Shown here: one piece after another, positions 1-13,435 of the stretch | How the letters are laid out: every line of letters begins with the position of its first letter | Numbering within the stretch: the first letter of the stretch is position 1 | Assembly: GCF_964355755.1 (NCBI RefSeq) | Contig: NC_092671.1 | Location: 34,427,304-34,491,303, forward strand | Length of the DNA stretch: 64,000 bases | Source: Antedon mediterranea | Taxonomy: Eukaryota; Echinodermata; Crinoidea; Comatulida; Antedonidae | Direction of reading: 5' to 3' | The notes under the pieces: generated by a model | The model's database searches: none | The model's input: the letters and a program-made list of their open reading frames with translations, nothing else | Told to the model about the DNA's origin: nothing | Position numbers and translations under genes: made by a program

Positions 1-768
1 CTAAATAGAAAGTATGAACAATTAAATGATAAATATTGTGGTCTAGATGTCAATATTATTAGTAAGACAATTAAATAATTGATGCTGTTTTGTAAAGTAT
101 CATTATACAAATAATTAATTAATACTGTATTAACATGTATTAATCATTGTATATACTAAAAATATTTTAAACAATTCAATATTGGTCAATTAATGGAAAT
201 TTGAATTCTTTTGGCAATATATATGTATACACATTAACATTAACCTACTTAACGATCCATCATTGCAGTCACGAGTGTTGAGTTATTGTTACTAAACTAG
301 AATCGGGTAAAAACTGATTTCGGTATAAAAGATAGTGAAAGTACATTTACCCTGCTAACACCTTAACAAATATAATTGTATTGATCATATGTACGGTATG
401 CTATCTTTAATACGCTTGGCCACTTTTTACAACCAGTTCGAATTTCCCTTTTTTCATTTTGATCCATTACCATAACAACATAATAAGCCTATATAAAAAA
501 AATAGTACGGTGAATTATCTATTACCATAGTTTCTACATTGTATTTAAAAACAAGTGCCCCAATACTAGGCTACAGTGAGCATCGAATTCCATTTCCTTG
601 CTTATATATTGTAGTCTGTGAAAATTTTACAGCCATACCTGCTCAAAACTTAGTAATAATTGTACGACAATGTATTCGTCGGGATATTTAGAAAACAACA
701 CATTCAGTCAGCATAATGTTCCTTCTCTCTGATATAACCTAAAGTAGTTCAATACTTTATTTTTACAG

Positions 769-2378
769 AGTTTCTACCTCAATCCCAGAATTGGAGTAAG
801 TATGCTGTAACTATACTTAATGCCTTTAATATTAAAGTAAAACTTATGCTAATACCATGTAGAATCATGATGATTATTTTGTTGGTAATTTCAAACTGAA
901 TGGTTCTTTGATAGAAATAAACTGATAAGCAGTTAATTTTATCACATTTATTTTCACTCCAGTAATGGTTATTACTTTAAAAAATACTAAATGCAAGCAT
1001 TTCATTGTTTTGACATTGTTAAATTTTTAGTATAATATAAGAAACGTTTCTATCATTATTACAAGGTACGAAATACAATAATAAAAAATACATAGAACAA
1101 ATTGTATAGAATACAAGAAAAAATAAAGTAATAATAGGATGAGTAAAAATGATTGTCAATATATAATGGATTGTAAACAATTCAGAATTATTTATACATT
1201 ATATCTATGTAAACATTACTGATGAAAGTTAAATCTTTTTTACAGAGAATGGAGAAGCCAAGAACTAGAGTAAATATCAACTTAGAATATTTTAATACTT
1301 TACTTTCAAAGTGTGAAATTTACTCATTATATGTCAGTACAAAAATCATATTCTAATCTAGATTGCTATGAAACTATTAGCATAACAACGTCAAATGGCA
1401 TTCACGAACTTTCTACACTATTTAGTGCTTAGGCAAATTTAAACATTATTGTCTAAAAGAAGAAATGTTGTTTGCCAAATTATAACATGTTGACGACTTT
1501 TAAATCGCGAACAAAGTTTCAAATCGAACAAAAATCAGTTTAAATAAAAATAATAAGCTACTGTACTAAACAATATAGGATGAAAAATAACAAAATACTG
1601 TATTTTATAGTCCAATTGTATCTAAATAATAGAATATCAGACATTAATTATGTACACATACTAATGAACCATTTAAATTATCTTTACAGAAAAGAGGGAA
1701 AATTTAAAAAGTAAGTATATTTTTTACTGTTTACAATAATTAGTGTGAAATTTAAAAGTACCTTCAAAGGTGGCTTACTGTAAATCGTATAAAAATATAT
1801 AATGGAAATGCCTTTTATATGCACTGCATTAAAATATTCCTAAACTTCCTAATGCATAAGAATATTTTTTTTTAATTAAAAAGCTGCTACAGCTGTGTAA
1901 ATAATAAAAACACCTTATAATATAACTTACGACAGTCAAACAATACAGAACTAATTATTAGACATTAATTACTAACCTACTAATAATGAAACTTCATTTT
2001 TATAGACTACAAAGAAAAATCTCTGAGACGTAAGTAACACTTAAACTATCTGTTTAACTTAAACTATGTCACTCTAAAGTAGCACTGTAGTATAATGAAA
2101 TATAACTTCATGAATAAACGTGCATAATGACAAACTCAACAAAATAAAATTGCATATAAATACTATCTAAATCTTGGGAATTGGTATTGAATGTATGTCC
2201 CACAAGGCGAAACGCAAGCGTGTTAACCAATAAAAAGCGTCAGTTTGATTAGTCAATCGCTCGTAAATGGTCAAATTACTTACGTTGCACTTACGTCCTT
2301 GTATTGCTCCGTAGTGTTATTGTGTAATTACACATACTAATAGATCATAATAATTTGTTTCAGGGAACAGAGAAGAGG
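769..2378 (+). other. Cluster of five in-frame microexons at the 5' end of the ROCO gene
   Basis: Five segments of 27, 24, 21, 24 and 15 nt (769-795, 1246-1269, 1690-1710, 2006-2029, 2364-2378) are each preceded by a pyrimidine tract plus AG and followed by GTAA. All lengths are multiples of three and all introns are phase 2. Joined, they stay open and enter the DED exon at 2558 in frame. They encode a Lys/Glu/Arg-rich linker (for example EWRSQELE, KEGKFKK, LQRKISET, EQRRG). A sixth microexon of 24 nt (3212-3235, QLKKLND) lies between the DED exon and the ROC exon. Because every unit is symmetric, any subset could be skipped without breaking the frame. This is a splice-signal inference; RNA evidence is lacking. 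Confidence 0.72.
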
Positions 2379-5300
2379 GTAAGTAATACACTAATTATCT
2401 AATAATATTAGTTTAAAATATTATTTAAAACATGTGAAATTTAATGTTAAACAGTTTTAGTACAGTAGTATAATAGTGAATTATACTTTATGGTTGAACT
2501 TGTATATAAAAAACATAACAAAATAATCATTAAATTTAAACTGTTTTCTATGAGCAGGGATGAGTTTTGGTCGGTGATTGATAAAATTTCAAGTGAAATT
2601 GCAGTTTATGATCTACAGATGCTGAAGGTCGCCCTCTATGACATAATAAAAAACAAAAATGAATTAGATGCAGCATCAGCTAATACTTTGTTCAGACTAT
2701 TACATTCAGAAGGTTACATTGAAATTGGTCATGTTGTTAACTGTGATCTATTATTTGAAGTATTTGATGTAACAGGACTTCAAATACTACTTAAAATGCT
2801 CTCCAAGAAATATCACAGACGGAATCAGGCAAACAAAATCACAGGCTACAGACGGATGCTAGTTAAACTCGGCAGATCATTGAATAGTCAACAGGTGGAC
2901 ATTCTTGCAAAACTCTTCAATATTGAAAGAAATCCGAAAAATGCTTGGGATTTAATTAAGAGATTGACTCAAGAAAAGATTGAAAACACTATAGCATCAT
3001 TGAAGAATGTTGAAGCACTTGTGAAGGGCAAACAAGAATTGAGTCATGTACTTACCATTGTAAGATCATTTGGTATGTAGGCCTATTGCTTCTTTTTTTT
3101 CTACCAGGACTGTGGTGGTTGATATAACAAATAACTTTACATTTCATTTTTGATTTTTAAAAAATAGCTCTGAAATCTATAGCAATATTGTTATTGTTTA
3201 CTTTTTTTCAGTGCAACTGAAGAAACTGAATGACGGTAAATATAACAGTTTAAGAAAATGATGATATAACTTGAACAAAAAAGTGTTTTTTATTTCTCCA
3301 AAATCCCTGTTTCAAAATTAGTTTTTCATTGACTCCTTTAATATAGTTTCTGATAAATATAATTCTTAATTCTGTGTATTTGCATTATTTTTTATCAAAA
3401 TATTAGTTCCCCTTGAGGTTTTGGCAAGAGGTAAAGAGGCTAATGATGCATTTCTTAATGCCATACAAGAAGGCAGCAAACCTATATACCAAACACGTCT
3501 AATGCTTGTAGGACAAGAACGTGTTGGGAAAACGAGTCTAACTAAAGCACTCACTGATCAACCGTAAGTACTGTATTTAGGTCTACATTTTTGTTTTATG
3601 TTGTGTTTTGCGCAGTTCAAAAACAGAGGTTGATAATAACTATCAATACATAAATGAAACAATTAAACCCTTTCCATAAATATACTACCCAGCCCTTTGA
3701 GTAAACAGTACTGCTATTACGGTTTGTCATAGTGTTACTAAATTCGTTATCTGAAAAACAGGCTTCTTGTTCTATTGTTTTAGTGGCACACTACATTGCT
3801 ATAAACGTTTTTGTTCAATAAGTGTAAGTTTTAAAGGCTTTTTTATGTTATGCATAATATAATTCTTTAAATATTATTTAGGTTTAATGCTACTGAGAAA
3901 GTAACTAATGGAATTGAAGCATCATTGTCTTGTACAATTAGTGTTAAACATACTAATAACTGGAAACCAAATGAAAATAAAGGTAGTCTTATAATTAACA
4001 TCCAAATTCTTAAAAATAAATTCCATGATCAAATAATTATTACATCTAAAAGACCCATTAACTCTAAATACAGAAAGATAATACATTTAAAAAAAAATCT
4101 ATAACGTAAATTGCTTACCATTCAACAATTTAAAGGTCAATATTGCATACTTTTTTTTTAATTTATAGCAACGGGTGAGGCAAGAAAGGAATATATAAGA
4201 ACTCTTGCAGAAAGGATGGCACACGACATCTGGAGGAAACAACATGAGGTTAGAAAAATGCCTAGTTTCCCAAATTTCCTATATAAATATATGAAAGAAA
4301 TATTATTTCAATACAAGTGTTTGCAATACATGTTTTGTGACGATGGAAAGAAGAAACAGTATGAAAATCACAAATTTAAACTTTTAATACCTACCATCTT
4401 TATGCTAAATTTTTACAATATACAGAAATTAAAGGAAGATGGACAAGAAAATAAAGAAGTTGGCAGTGTTGCTAGGCCAGAGGAAGAAAATTTATTACCT
4501 TATACAAATGAAGGTGAAATATTTGCGTACGGTATTGTAAGACAAGCATTTCTTCAGGAAACATAGTAAATAATGTTATTCTATTTCCTTCCAACGATGG
4601 AGTAATAAGGTAGCATGTTTCAAAACAATAACAACATATACAATTGTTTGGGTACAGAGAATTAAATAATATAAGGCCCACGACACAAATGGAACGCATT
4701 GGAATAAAGTTTTTTGCAGCTACACAACACCCTAGAAAGCAAATTGTATCATACATTATTACTTTAATTACTAGGACAAGAAAAGATTAGGTTTTAAAAA
4801 AAAGACGCCTGGGTGGCGAAATTAGATTGGTGTTTCAATCATATGTACTGCTTTTCTTTTGATAGGGAATGAAGGTAGAGAATTGAACGAAAGACCTGAT
4901 GTGGAAAATGTGCCAATAAAGGTAAAAAATAAAGACAAACTTCGGGTTTGAAGACAATTGTAATAAAGATGTTGGAAAACATTAATTATTATTGTTGTTA
5001 ATGTTTTTGTTGTTAATAATAATGTTATTTTTATGGTTGAATATGATGTTGATGATGTGGATGTTGTTTTCCCTCTTCCTTTATTGATCCCACAGAATGA
5101 AACTATATAACAAGTAATAATTATACTGTATCATACTGTATCATACTGTTTCATACTGTATTTGATAGATTAATCTACTGTAGTTTTATATAATTTGTTC
5201 TATTTTGCTGTTTGCAAACTGTACTTTGATTTAAATAATTATAGAGATTTGGAAGGAAGAAACGGGAATATGAAGAGAAATTTGGTAAGAAAATTCTATT

Positions 5301-8300
5301 TGAAGGGACAGCAGAAATTCAACCAAAAGCATGTTTGTTCTTCCTTGTTCTTCCTATCTAGTCAGTGTATTTGACACCGCTTTTGTGAACACAATGATGT
5401 AAAACATTATTTTAAAGATTCGTTTCAGATTGTTTTAAATTTTTTTAAACAATGAATTCGAAACGCTGAAAAAATTCTAAAAATTGTAATATAAAATATC
5501 CTTAGTAAAACAAAATATTTTTGTAATGAATTTAAAAAGCCTAAACATCTACTAATTGTACATTTCACAATTCACTAATGAATGAAAGATAAATTAAAAA
5601 GACGCTCAAAGTAAACAAGTAATACGACTGAAAATGATGTATTTATGAATTTTCAAATTATTCCTTTCTTTTACTTTATTTAGCCTCATTTACACAATTA
5701 CGTTACATTACTAAAAATGCAATCCACTCAAAAGGAAGAATTCAGCAATACATTAATTCAAATGGATAATTTCGTACCTTTATGTGGTAAAATCTTTCGT
5801 AATAAGACACTGTAAGCAAACAATTCACTTACGGGAACAGTAGGCCTACCAGTAATAAAATATTTGTGATAATAATATAAGCTATGTTTATTGGGCATTA
5901 TCATAGGCCTAACATCGGATATTCAAGAAGAAGTATTTGAACTTGTTGAACACATTCTCGGAGAAAAGAAAAAAGACGGAGAGACGGATGTGTTGATAGA
6001 GAGTAAAGAGTTACAAGAGGCAATTGATGATCTGACTCTCAGCATTTGGGATTTTGCTGGACAAGATCTGTATTACATTACACATCAGGTAGAATATAGA
6101 TATTATTATAAGGTCACAACCCACAAAAAAATTCTTTAAATTTACCGCTTAAATGGGTCACACAATATCATCAACTTGAAGATCTAACATCTAGGAGTAG
6201 TTACATTTTGAAGGGGAAGGATAAGGCCAAGGTTACAATCCACAAAACTCAAATTATTTAAAAGAAACACTTCCCTCTGCAACATTGAACCTGTTTCCAC
6301 TCATGAAATGGACTAGACTCATTAAACCAAACTTATCATCGAGTTTTCACTATCTTCAATATTAAATAGTCACTCTCAGTTTTTGAAGACATCATTTATT
6401 TATTTCTTTGGTTTGTCGACAGATGTTTCTGGTATCTCGTGCTATTTACATCATCTGTTTCAATCTCTGCCATGACCTCAATGCACCATCAAGAGTAAAG
6501 TTTTTTCATAGAGATTATGGAAAGGTAACCAACAGATATTTAAAATTATGGTTTGATATGTATTCACATGCACTAATAAGGAAGGATTAGTATTATCCGA
6601 AAGCTTTTATGTTATTTTATTTGTATCTCTATTGAGATCCAGTTATTGATAACCACAACATTGTAATTTTTTTTAAATAAAAAAGTTAAAAATCAAACAG
6701 TAAAAACACATTTTTTCGTATTTATTTTTGGATTGGCCTAAACCAATACACTTTCAATATTGTTCTCTGTTAAATAACGTATGTTTGGTATGATTATCTT
6801 GGTAATTGTTTAAATTCTAACTTGTACAGATTTCAGACACTGACCACTACATGACCAACTTGGATCGTGTGGTTTTCTGGGCACAATCAATTTACTCACA
6901 TACGAGTACGACTAAAAATTCAACCCTGAAGCAGTATTCACCACCAATATTTATCGTTGGCACTCACAGAGAAATCCTTCCAGGCAATGACGAAAAGAAA
7001 GAAGCTCTTGTAAGATTTCCCGCTGCCAGTTAAGACTATGTTTTAATTATGCATATTAAATACAATTTAACTTTTAAACATATTATTTTTATTTTTCATA
7101 CACTTCCAACAGCGAGTAAGCCCGCCAATTACAGGATGGATAAACAACTTTTTGAATAATTTATCGTGTTTATAAGCCAAGGCCCGTTTGAAGCTTAGGG
7201 AGTTGAAAGAGTTGTGAGTTACAATCCTGGCACTAGGTCAGGATTAAACCCGGACCTTAGGATTGGAAGGCAAGCACGTTAACCACCAAGCTACAGCTCC
7301 ACTACAAATTATTAAAATAATGTTATTTGGTTTTCAGACTGAAGAGAAGTTTTCACTGATAAGAGAAGCATTTAAGGGTAAACCATACGAACACCATATT
7401 GTGTGTAAGTATTATGCCCTTGACAACAGCGTCCTATCAGAATTTGATATTTTATCAATTTTTAAGCTTAGACGTCATATCACAGAGGTAGCTAAGAACG
7501 AACCATATATGGGAGAGAGGATGCCCATAAGTTGGTTGAATTTTATGGGTGAAATTGAGCAATTACGTGACCAGCATAAGCACTCAATTAACTTCAAACA
7601 GGCAAGTAATTATGGTCATGTAGACTAGACTAGAACTACCTAGTCCAAGAGCATTAAATCAAAATAAGCCCTAAACCTGGACATTTCTGGTAGCAAACTG
7701 ATTTTTATCTTAAGGTGTGTTACATGAATACGTCTGATTAACGTACTAAAGGTCCTCGTTGATACAAAATTATAATTAAATGCTCTTGGCTTAACCCCTG
7801 TGTCTCACTAAAACAAAAGTAGGCCTACAGCACATGTCAAACAAGCAAACATTGTTTCTTGAATCCCATACAATACGAAAACAAACTAGATATTAATCGG
7901 TTCTCTACTATCATTTAAGATTATTTCAAATCTCAGGAATAAATGAATTGACCGAGCATTGGATTGTATAGTTATTTATTATCATCTCATTCTAATCTGA
8001 AATTAATATTCATGATCTGAGTTATATGACTAATGACAAATATAGGTATTTAGTTTATTAATATTTTTAATTTCAGGTAACTAAACTAGCTTTCAAGTGT
8101 CATATTGACAAAGATGATCAATTGTTTGTTATGTTACATTTTTACCACGACCTTGGTAATATTGTTTACTACGGAGAACGGGACACACCAAATAGCCCCC
8201 TGAATGACATCATCATTCTTATACCACAATGGCTGATTTACATTTTCAAGCTAGTTATCACAGTTAAAGATCCTTCGGAACAAGTATGAGGTTTTTTTTT

Positions 8301-11300
8301 ATGTTTGAGTTTACCATTAACGATTTAAAATGTTTTCATAGTAGAATGTTATGATCATGGTGCGAATTTTATAGTTACACATCTTGGCCTACCGAGTAAT
8401 AGTATTTTTATGGTAGGCCTAGAGTACATTGTAAGAGGAGGGTAGAACACATTCTGGAATTCAATCACGACTGCAATGATGCGATTTAATTTCTAGCCGG
8501 GAAAAAATCTAATAGTGAACAAAGACCATGTTTCCGCAGCCAAAACAAAAATTATTGGTTTAATGTTTTAACCAATCAGGTAATTACTTAAGAGATAATG
8601 TGCGCATGATCAATCATTACCAAACAACCGATAATTATCCGATTTGAATTATCGGTTAATTTTTCTCGAGTAGAATCGGTTAAATCCCTTTCCACCGGCA
8701 GTTCGGTCACACGGCCTAAATAGTTGGTGGCACCTTTACTGTTATTGTTTTGTTTGTTTTTTGTAGTATGCAGAGTTTAGAAGCTCTTGGAAAAAGCTTG
8801 ATGAAGAGGGTCTCCTAGAGGAGAGACTACTTAGACGTATGTGGCATGACTGTTTAAAGCAATTTGAAGCATTAATACAGCTGATGCAGAAATTTGACTT
8901 GCTATGTGTCAAGACTCAATCTTCTCAGGTACAACTTAATTGCAGTTATTGGTTTTATTTAATTAATTTTGTTTGATTATTTGTCTTTGCAGTTCATTAT
9001 TATTAGTACTATATTGCAGAAATATAAACACACAATCTGAATGTTCATATGTTTGGATTATGAAACCCTTTGCATTTTAGTAAAACCATTTATTATAGCC
9101 TTTTACCAGCAATTAATTTCAATCTTTAAACTTTTCAAAAGACAAAATGTACAAAAGTTGATCGTCTCTTCTATGTGCCATCATTGCTGAAGAAGAACCA
9201 AGGTGATGAAATGGCGTCACTTGACAAACTGACAAAGTCAAAGACTGCTTCAGTTCTGTACGTTGACTTTAATGGTTTTCTACCTGAAGGACTGTACTAT
9301 CGGCTGGTAGTAAGAATCGTACATTGGTCACAACAGAGGTCACTTAATAAAGGATATAATCCTAGGCTCTTTTACCAGCAGGTGAAAGTATACATTGATC
9401 AGAATCATGATGCAATCATCCGGATTCTACCTGAAAGAAGATCTTGTATCCAGGTAGGCTATCAGTGTATTCGTGTCCTTAAAACAAGTTTATTTGTTTG
9501 TTTGTCATCATCGCCCGAATTTCTATTTTTGTCCTTTAATTAGCTTTAAGTTAATTAGAATAAATTTAGACTCAGACAAATAATGAGGTTACTAAAATAT
9601 AAGCAAATATAAATTATTTGAATTTCAAAATATGTATTAGGCCTACAAAAACGTGAGACCAAGGCAATCTAACAACAGGATGCTGACTCCGTTAGATCAA
9701 AGGTTTTATCTGTGGTTGCGACATGATCAGTTCCACGCAACTAAAGAGAAACTGGAGAATAATGTACTTGGTAGTGTAACCGCAACTAGTATAAATTTTG
9801 CCGCAGCCAATCATAAGATCAAAGGACTGTTATAAGTTCCTACCTTGACAAGACAAACTCGGCTTCATGTTGTTAGATTGCCTTGACAAACAACCACACG
9901 AAATGTATTAGTTAATTTTGATTGAGAATTGTATTGTTCAAGTTTCAATCATATTTTTATTATCTGCTGTAGGTGATTATTTACAGGCTTAAAGTTGATG
10001 AAGATGAAGAACCATCACCAAGTGTCTGCAAAGACGTAAGTGCTGAATTATAATAAGTAGGTTTATGCGTTGACACAACTGCAAACATTTATTTTTTAGA
10101 TCGTCAAACTGCACAAAATTCCAAATATAAATATTTCTAGATTATTATTATATATAAGATATAGACTTGCCCCAAGTATGTAGTTATTGTCTTTTATTAT
10201 GCTAGATCACAAGTCGGCGTTTCGATTTTTGTCTGAAAATGTGAGCTTTTACCATTTTAACTCCATTTTATGTGTATTGCTTGTTATCTTTTCTTGTTGT
10301 CTTGTAAACATATTGTTGACAATTATTAGTTTGACCAAATAAAATGAATGAATTGATTGTACATGTTAATATATTTCTGATTTACAGATACTAAAACTCA
10401 TTGAGGAAAATCTACTGGACATTAATCACAAGTGGTCGAAACGTGTTGTTTTTAACTTCTGTGTCCTGTGCAGCGTCTGTCCTATGAAGAACATCCACTT
10501 GCACAAACTTAACGATTGCCTAGAGTCAACGCCTCGATGTGGGACGGCTGCTGGAATGAATACTTCCAAAATTAGACGTTTATTTGGAAAAGTTGAAGCA
10601 AATCCAGGTACGATAGGAATTAAAGCACTCCCAGTGACATTTAGATAGGGATGAAAGGAGGGAGAGATCGGAGAGTTGTTAATTAATGCCATCTTGCCAC
10701 TTGCATTTTTTTAGCATTACATATCATTTCTCCTTTCTGAACATAATAAGTAAATTGGCTATAATAAAATGGGTCTCAAAGAAAAAAACACTGGTTCCTT
10801 CATTAATAGTCATAATCATCTAACCGGAAAGATTTTAAATTATTAAAGATGAGGATCTGAGAGTTCCATTTTGATTGAACCCTATATTTTTTCTTATGAA
10901 CAGACAAAAGGATGGAAAGCACAACATAATTAGCAACCATTTGTATTATTACAGGCTGTCCAGTCACTGCTACTCAAGTAATCCCCAAGGTTCCAGGGTT
11001 TTTGAGATTTCTCATTGGCGTATATAAAGACATACCGTCACCTATCCTTCCATTTGAAGTCATGACAGAGGTTTGCGTTCTTCTGGACCCTCCACACCCA
11101 CGTGCTAATGACTGGCGTAGAGTAGCATGTAAGATTGGCTATGATCGTTATATCAACTACTTGATGGACATGATGAGAAGTCCTACTATGTGTGTAATGC
11201 AAGGATGGTCTGAGCAAGGTTTGTCGTTGGATGATTTTAAAACGGGTATGATTGAAATTAATCGCCATGATGTTGTATCTTTGATTGAGGAACATCTTAC

Positions 11301-11325
11301 AAAAACAAAGAATTATCCAGTGTAA
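769..11325 (+). CDS. Tandem-DED / ROC GTPase / COR / Death-domain protein (ROCO family), 5' partial
   Basis: Probable cytosolic GTPase-regulated death or immune signalling protein. Exons: 769-795, 1246-1269, 1690-1710, 2006-2029, 2364-2378, 2558-3072, 3212-3235, 3407-3563, 3882-3982, 4169-4248, 4426-4513, 4866-4921, 5245-5284, 5907-6088, 6423-6524, 6830-7009, 7338-7601, 8077-8283, 8767-8928, 9142-9453, 9973-10035, 10388-10607, 10955-11325. They join in one frame to 1,077 residues, counted from the first residue whole in the window. Domains: charged linker 1-37; two death-effector-like helical bundles about 38-118 and 122-200 (second contains GYRRMLVKLGRSL); ROC with P-loop GQERVGKT 252-259, WDFAGQ 438-443 and THRE 530-533 in the G4 position; COR about 546-880 (MLHFYHDLGNIVYY, IPQWLI); a Cys-rich segment (CVLCSVC) about 900; Death domain about 990-1070 (NDWRRVA). 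The ROC domain has a long charged insert (about 303-391). Family-level call is firm; the exact ortholog is not identified. The upstream start is not in the window. Confidence 0.9.
7190..7302 (-). repeat. tRNA-derived SINE head in a ROCO intron
   Basis: On the minus strand the sequence reads as a polymerase III promoter: an A-box-like TAGCTTGGTGGTTAACG followed, at tRNA-like spacing, by a B-box-like GGGTTTAATCC. It lies in the intron between the exons ending at 7009 and starting at 7338. A functional tRNA is unlikely because no full cloverleaf with acceptor pairing is evident. Confidence 0.6.
9660..9885. mobile_element. MITE with 18-bp TIRs (CAAGGCAATCTAACAACA family), copy 1
   Basis: Perfect terminal inverted repeats: CAAGGCAATCTAACAACA at 9660-9677 and its reverse complement at 9868-9885. 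The element is 226 bp, lacks a transposase and lies in a ROCO intron. A related copy is at 31510-31707. Open frames inside it are not genes. Confidence 0.8.
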
Positions 11326-11471
11326 ACGGAACTAGATGATGGGTGAGATGCGATTGTCCACAGTGATAATAATTAAAAGGCGGTATTGTAAACACGGTTT
11401 ATGAAGCTAATCTGACATTCTGGTTGGTGATCGTGATACACTGTGACTGTGAATGTGGAAATTATATGCTA

Positions 11472-11477
11472 AATAAA
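11472..11477 (+). terminator. Polyadenylation signal of the ROCO gene
   Basis: AATAAA (in overlapping AATAAATAAA) about 150 nt after the stop codon, followed by T/G-rich sequence (tttattgtatgagtggtgctt). This fits a short 3' UTR. Confidence 0.6.
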
Positions 11478-13432
11478 TAAATGAGTTTATTGTATGAGTG
11501 GTGCTTGGATAGGTAATGTTTGTAAGGTCTCACATGGGGATTTATTAGAATAGAAGGCCATGTCATGATGATGCCTGGCAGGGTTTTTTAATCAGTTTCA
11601 GCTAGGCCTAATAGTAGAAAAAAGAGGCAGCAAAGTTTTCGCTTTTAAACGCAGTTATAAATTTGGTGAAACTAATTAATTGAAGAATATTTTTCAACTA
11701 AAGAGATACTTTAGTAGTAAAACATCTGGTAGTTGTTGTGCCAGCAATAGTGCTGTTCTTCCTCAGCTTGCCTTGGGATCGGCCTTGCAAACCTGGATCT
11801 AGTGGCACAGGAACTGTTAAAATGGAGTGCCATTAAGGTGTTTGGTGACTGGTTCTGTTCCACTATCCACATATTCCACTCGAAATACTAGCATTGCGCC
11901 AAGTACACCGATACGGTACATGTCTTTCAAATGACTGGCACCGGTATAGTAATATAGGCGTTTCAAAAGCAGAAAACATTATAAGAAATAATGATAATGA
12001 TAATAATAATTATACTGTTCTTTATATTGTTATTTAGTTGTATATTTTTGTTGGTTTCATCACCCTTGTTCCAATGTTAGAATGTATTTTTTTATTTTTT
12101 TTTTTCTGTTTGTTTATTGTAACAGTAACGTGAAAAAATAAATAATTGTCCTATTTTGCTCGATTTCTACTTGTTTTCGAGATATACGATATACAATTTG
12201 ACGTTGCAGATATCATATTATACTATGCGCACAAATTGTAGGCATATTACAATATTCAAGTAGTTACACATTTACATAAACATTATTGCAAAACACCTCA
12301 TAAAATTATGAATCGTATTGTTACTGACAAGATGTACGGTATTGAAATATTATTATACAAAACAATAGCATAATTATGTAGTAAATCACACCTGGTGAAT
12401 AATTAAAAAAATGTTTTTTATATAATTTAATCCTTTATATAAATGCAGCAAAAGAATATGCTTTAATTGAATAACGTATTCTATCATCTACACATCTACA
12501 CGGTCAGTATTACCAATTATCAATCTATCAGATATCTTCATTTCTAAAATTAATTTTCATATTATGCTAAACTGTATTTACTATCCACAGTATTATTAAT
12601 GTATTTTTTGTCATTATGTCAGTCGGTAGCAAGTCGTATGTACACGAATCACGAATATTAACTTATACGCATTCTCCTTAATTGTGTGTTTTATATTGTT
12701 GTCAATAATTGGAATGTCAGTTTAAATATAATTTAAATTTAAATATATAAGTTTAAAATGAAGACAAGTTTTGGAAATATCTTTTAATCGAGTAACGATA
12801 TGCACATCAGACGTCTTATTGTCTTTACGCAGCATATTATCCCAAAGTACCGGGTACGTAGATGTCCCCCAAAAACATGAAAAATGAAGATTAATACAAT
12901 CCAATGCCATTTTGCAGTTTTAACAAAGTTATTCACTTACGTAGAAAGAAAAACGTCACTTTCACTTATAAAAACATTTAGCGAAGCAATTTTTACAAAT
13001 AAACAATATTTTTATTCAATTTTTGGTCAAAGTGAGTACCGAAATATTATGTGACATTAAAATGGCATATCATCAAAAAACAAATTGTTTTAATTATTTT
13101 TTCAGGGGAACAATATATCGTTTCATATTAATGAACCCCGTTTATTATTATATGTTTTACTCGATGTATTTTGCCTACCTAGAGGTATTCTCTGCGGGAA
13201 TTATATTTTTCTCAAAGAAAAATCTCCAAGGAAGATATCAAATGTTATAATGCACCGATAGAAAAGGAATAATGTAAATAATAACTAATGATAATAATAA
13301 ATGTTACTAATTGGTAAATTCTTTGACCAATCTCGTCCACGTATTACGAATTTAGTTAAGGAGATGGGGAAATGTGTCCCTTCCTTTAGAGACGCAAACT
13401 CTACCATACAATATGTTTTTAGCCTTTTTCAG
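11478..13432. other. Intergenic region, no gene seen
   Basis: AT-rich sequence with simple stretches (ATA/TAA runs, poly-T near 12,090). The segment about 12,955-13,110 resembles 55,200-55,450 (shared ATTAAAATGGCATAT and TTTTCAGGGGAA words), so it is probably an old dispersed repeat. No coding exon is supported. A non-coding 5' exon of the next gene may lie in the last few hundred bases. Confidence 0.5.
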
Positions 13433-13435
13433 ACG

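Noticed and set aside
269-306. Further upstream 38-nt acceptor/donor pair
   Set aside because: Length is not a multiple of three and it does not fit the phase-2 chain; no open frame links it to 769.
633-652. Acceptor/donor pair enclosing 20 nt
   Set aside because: Wrong length for the phase-2 chain, and the donor (GTAATAAT) is weak.
2490-2557. Apparent ATG-started N-terminus of the DED exon
   Set aside because: This segment is intronic: the exon begins at 2558 after an AG and is entered in frame from the microexons. The in-frame ATG at 2490 is fortuitous, though a shorter alternative start cannot be fully excluded.
5891-6139. Single-frame ORFs overlapping ROCO exons (also 4216-4566, 7263-7628, 9175-9543)
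   Set aside because: They are exons read through into introns; the spliced model replaces them.
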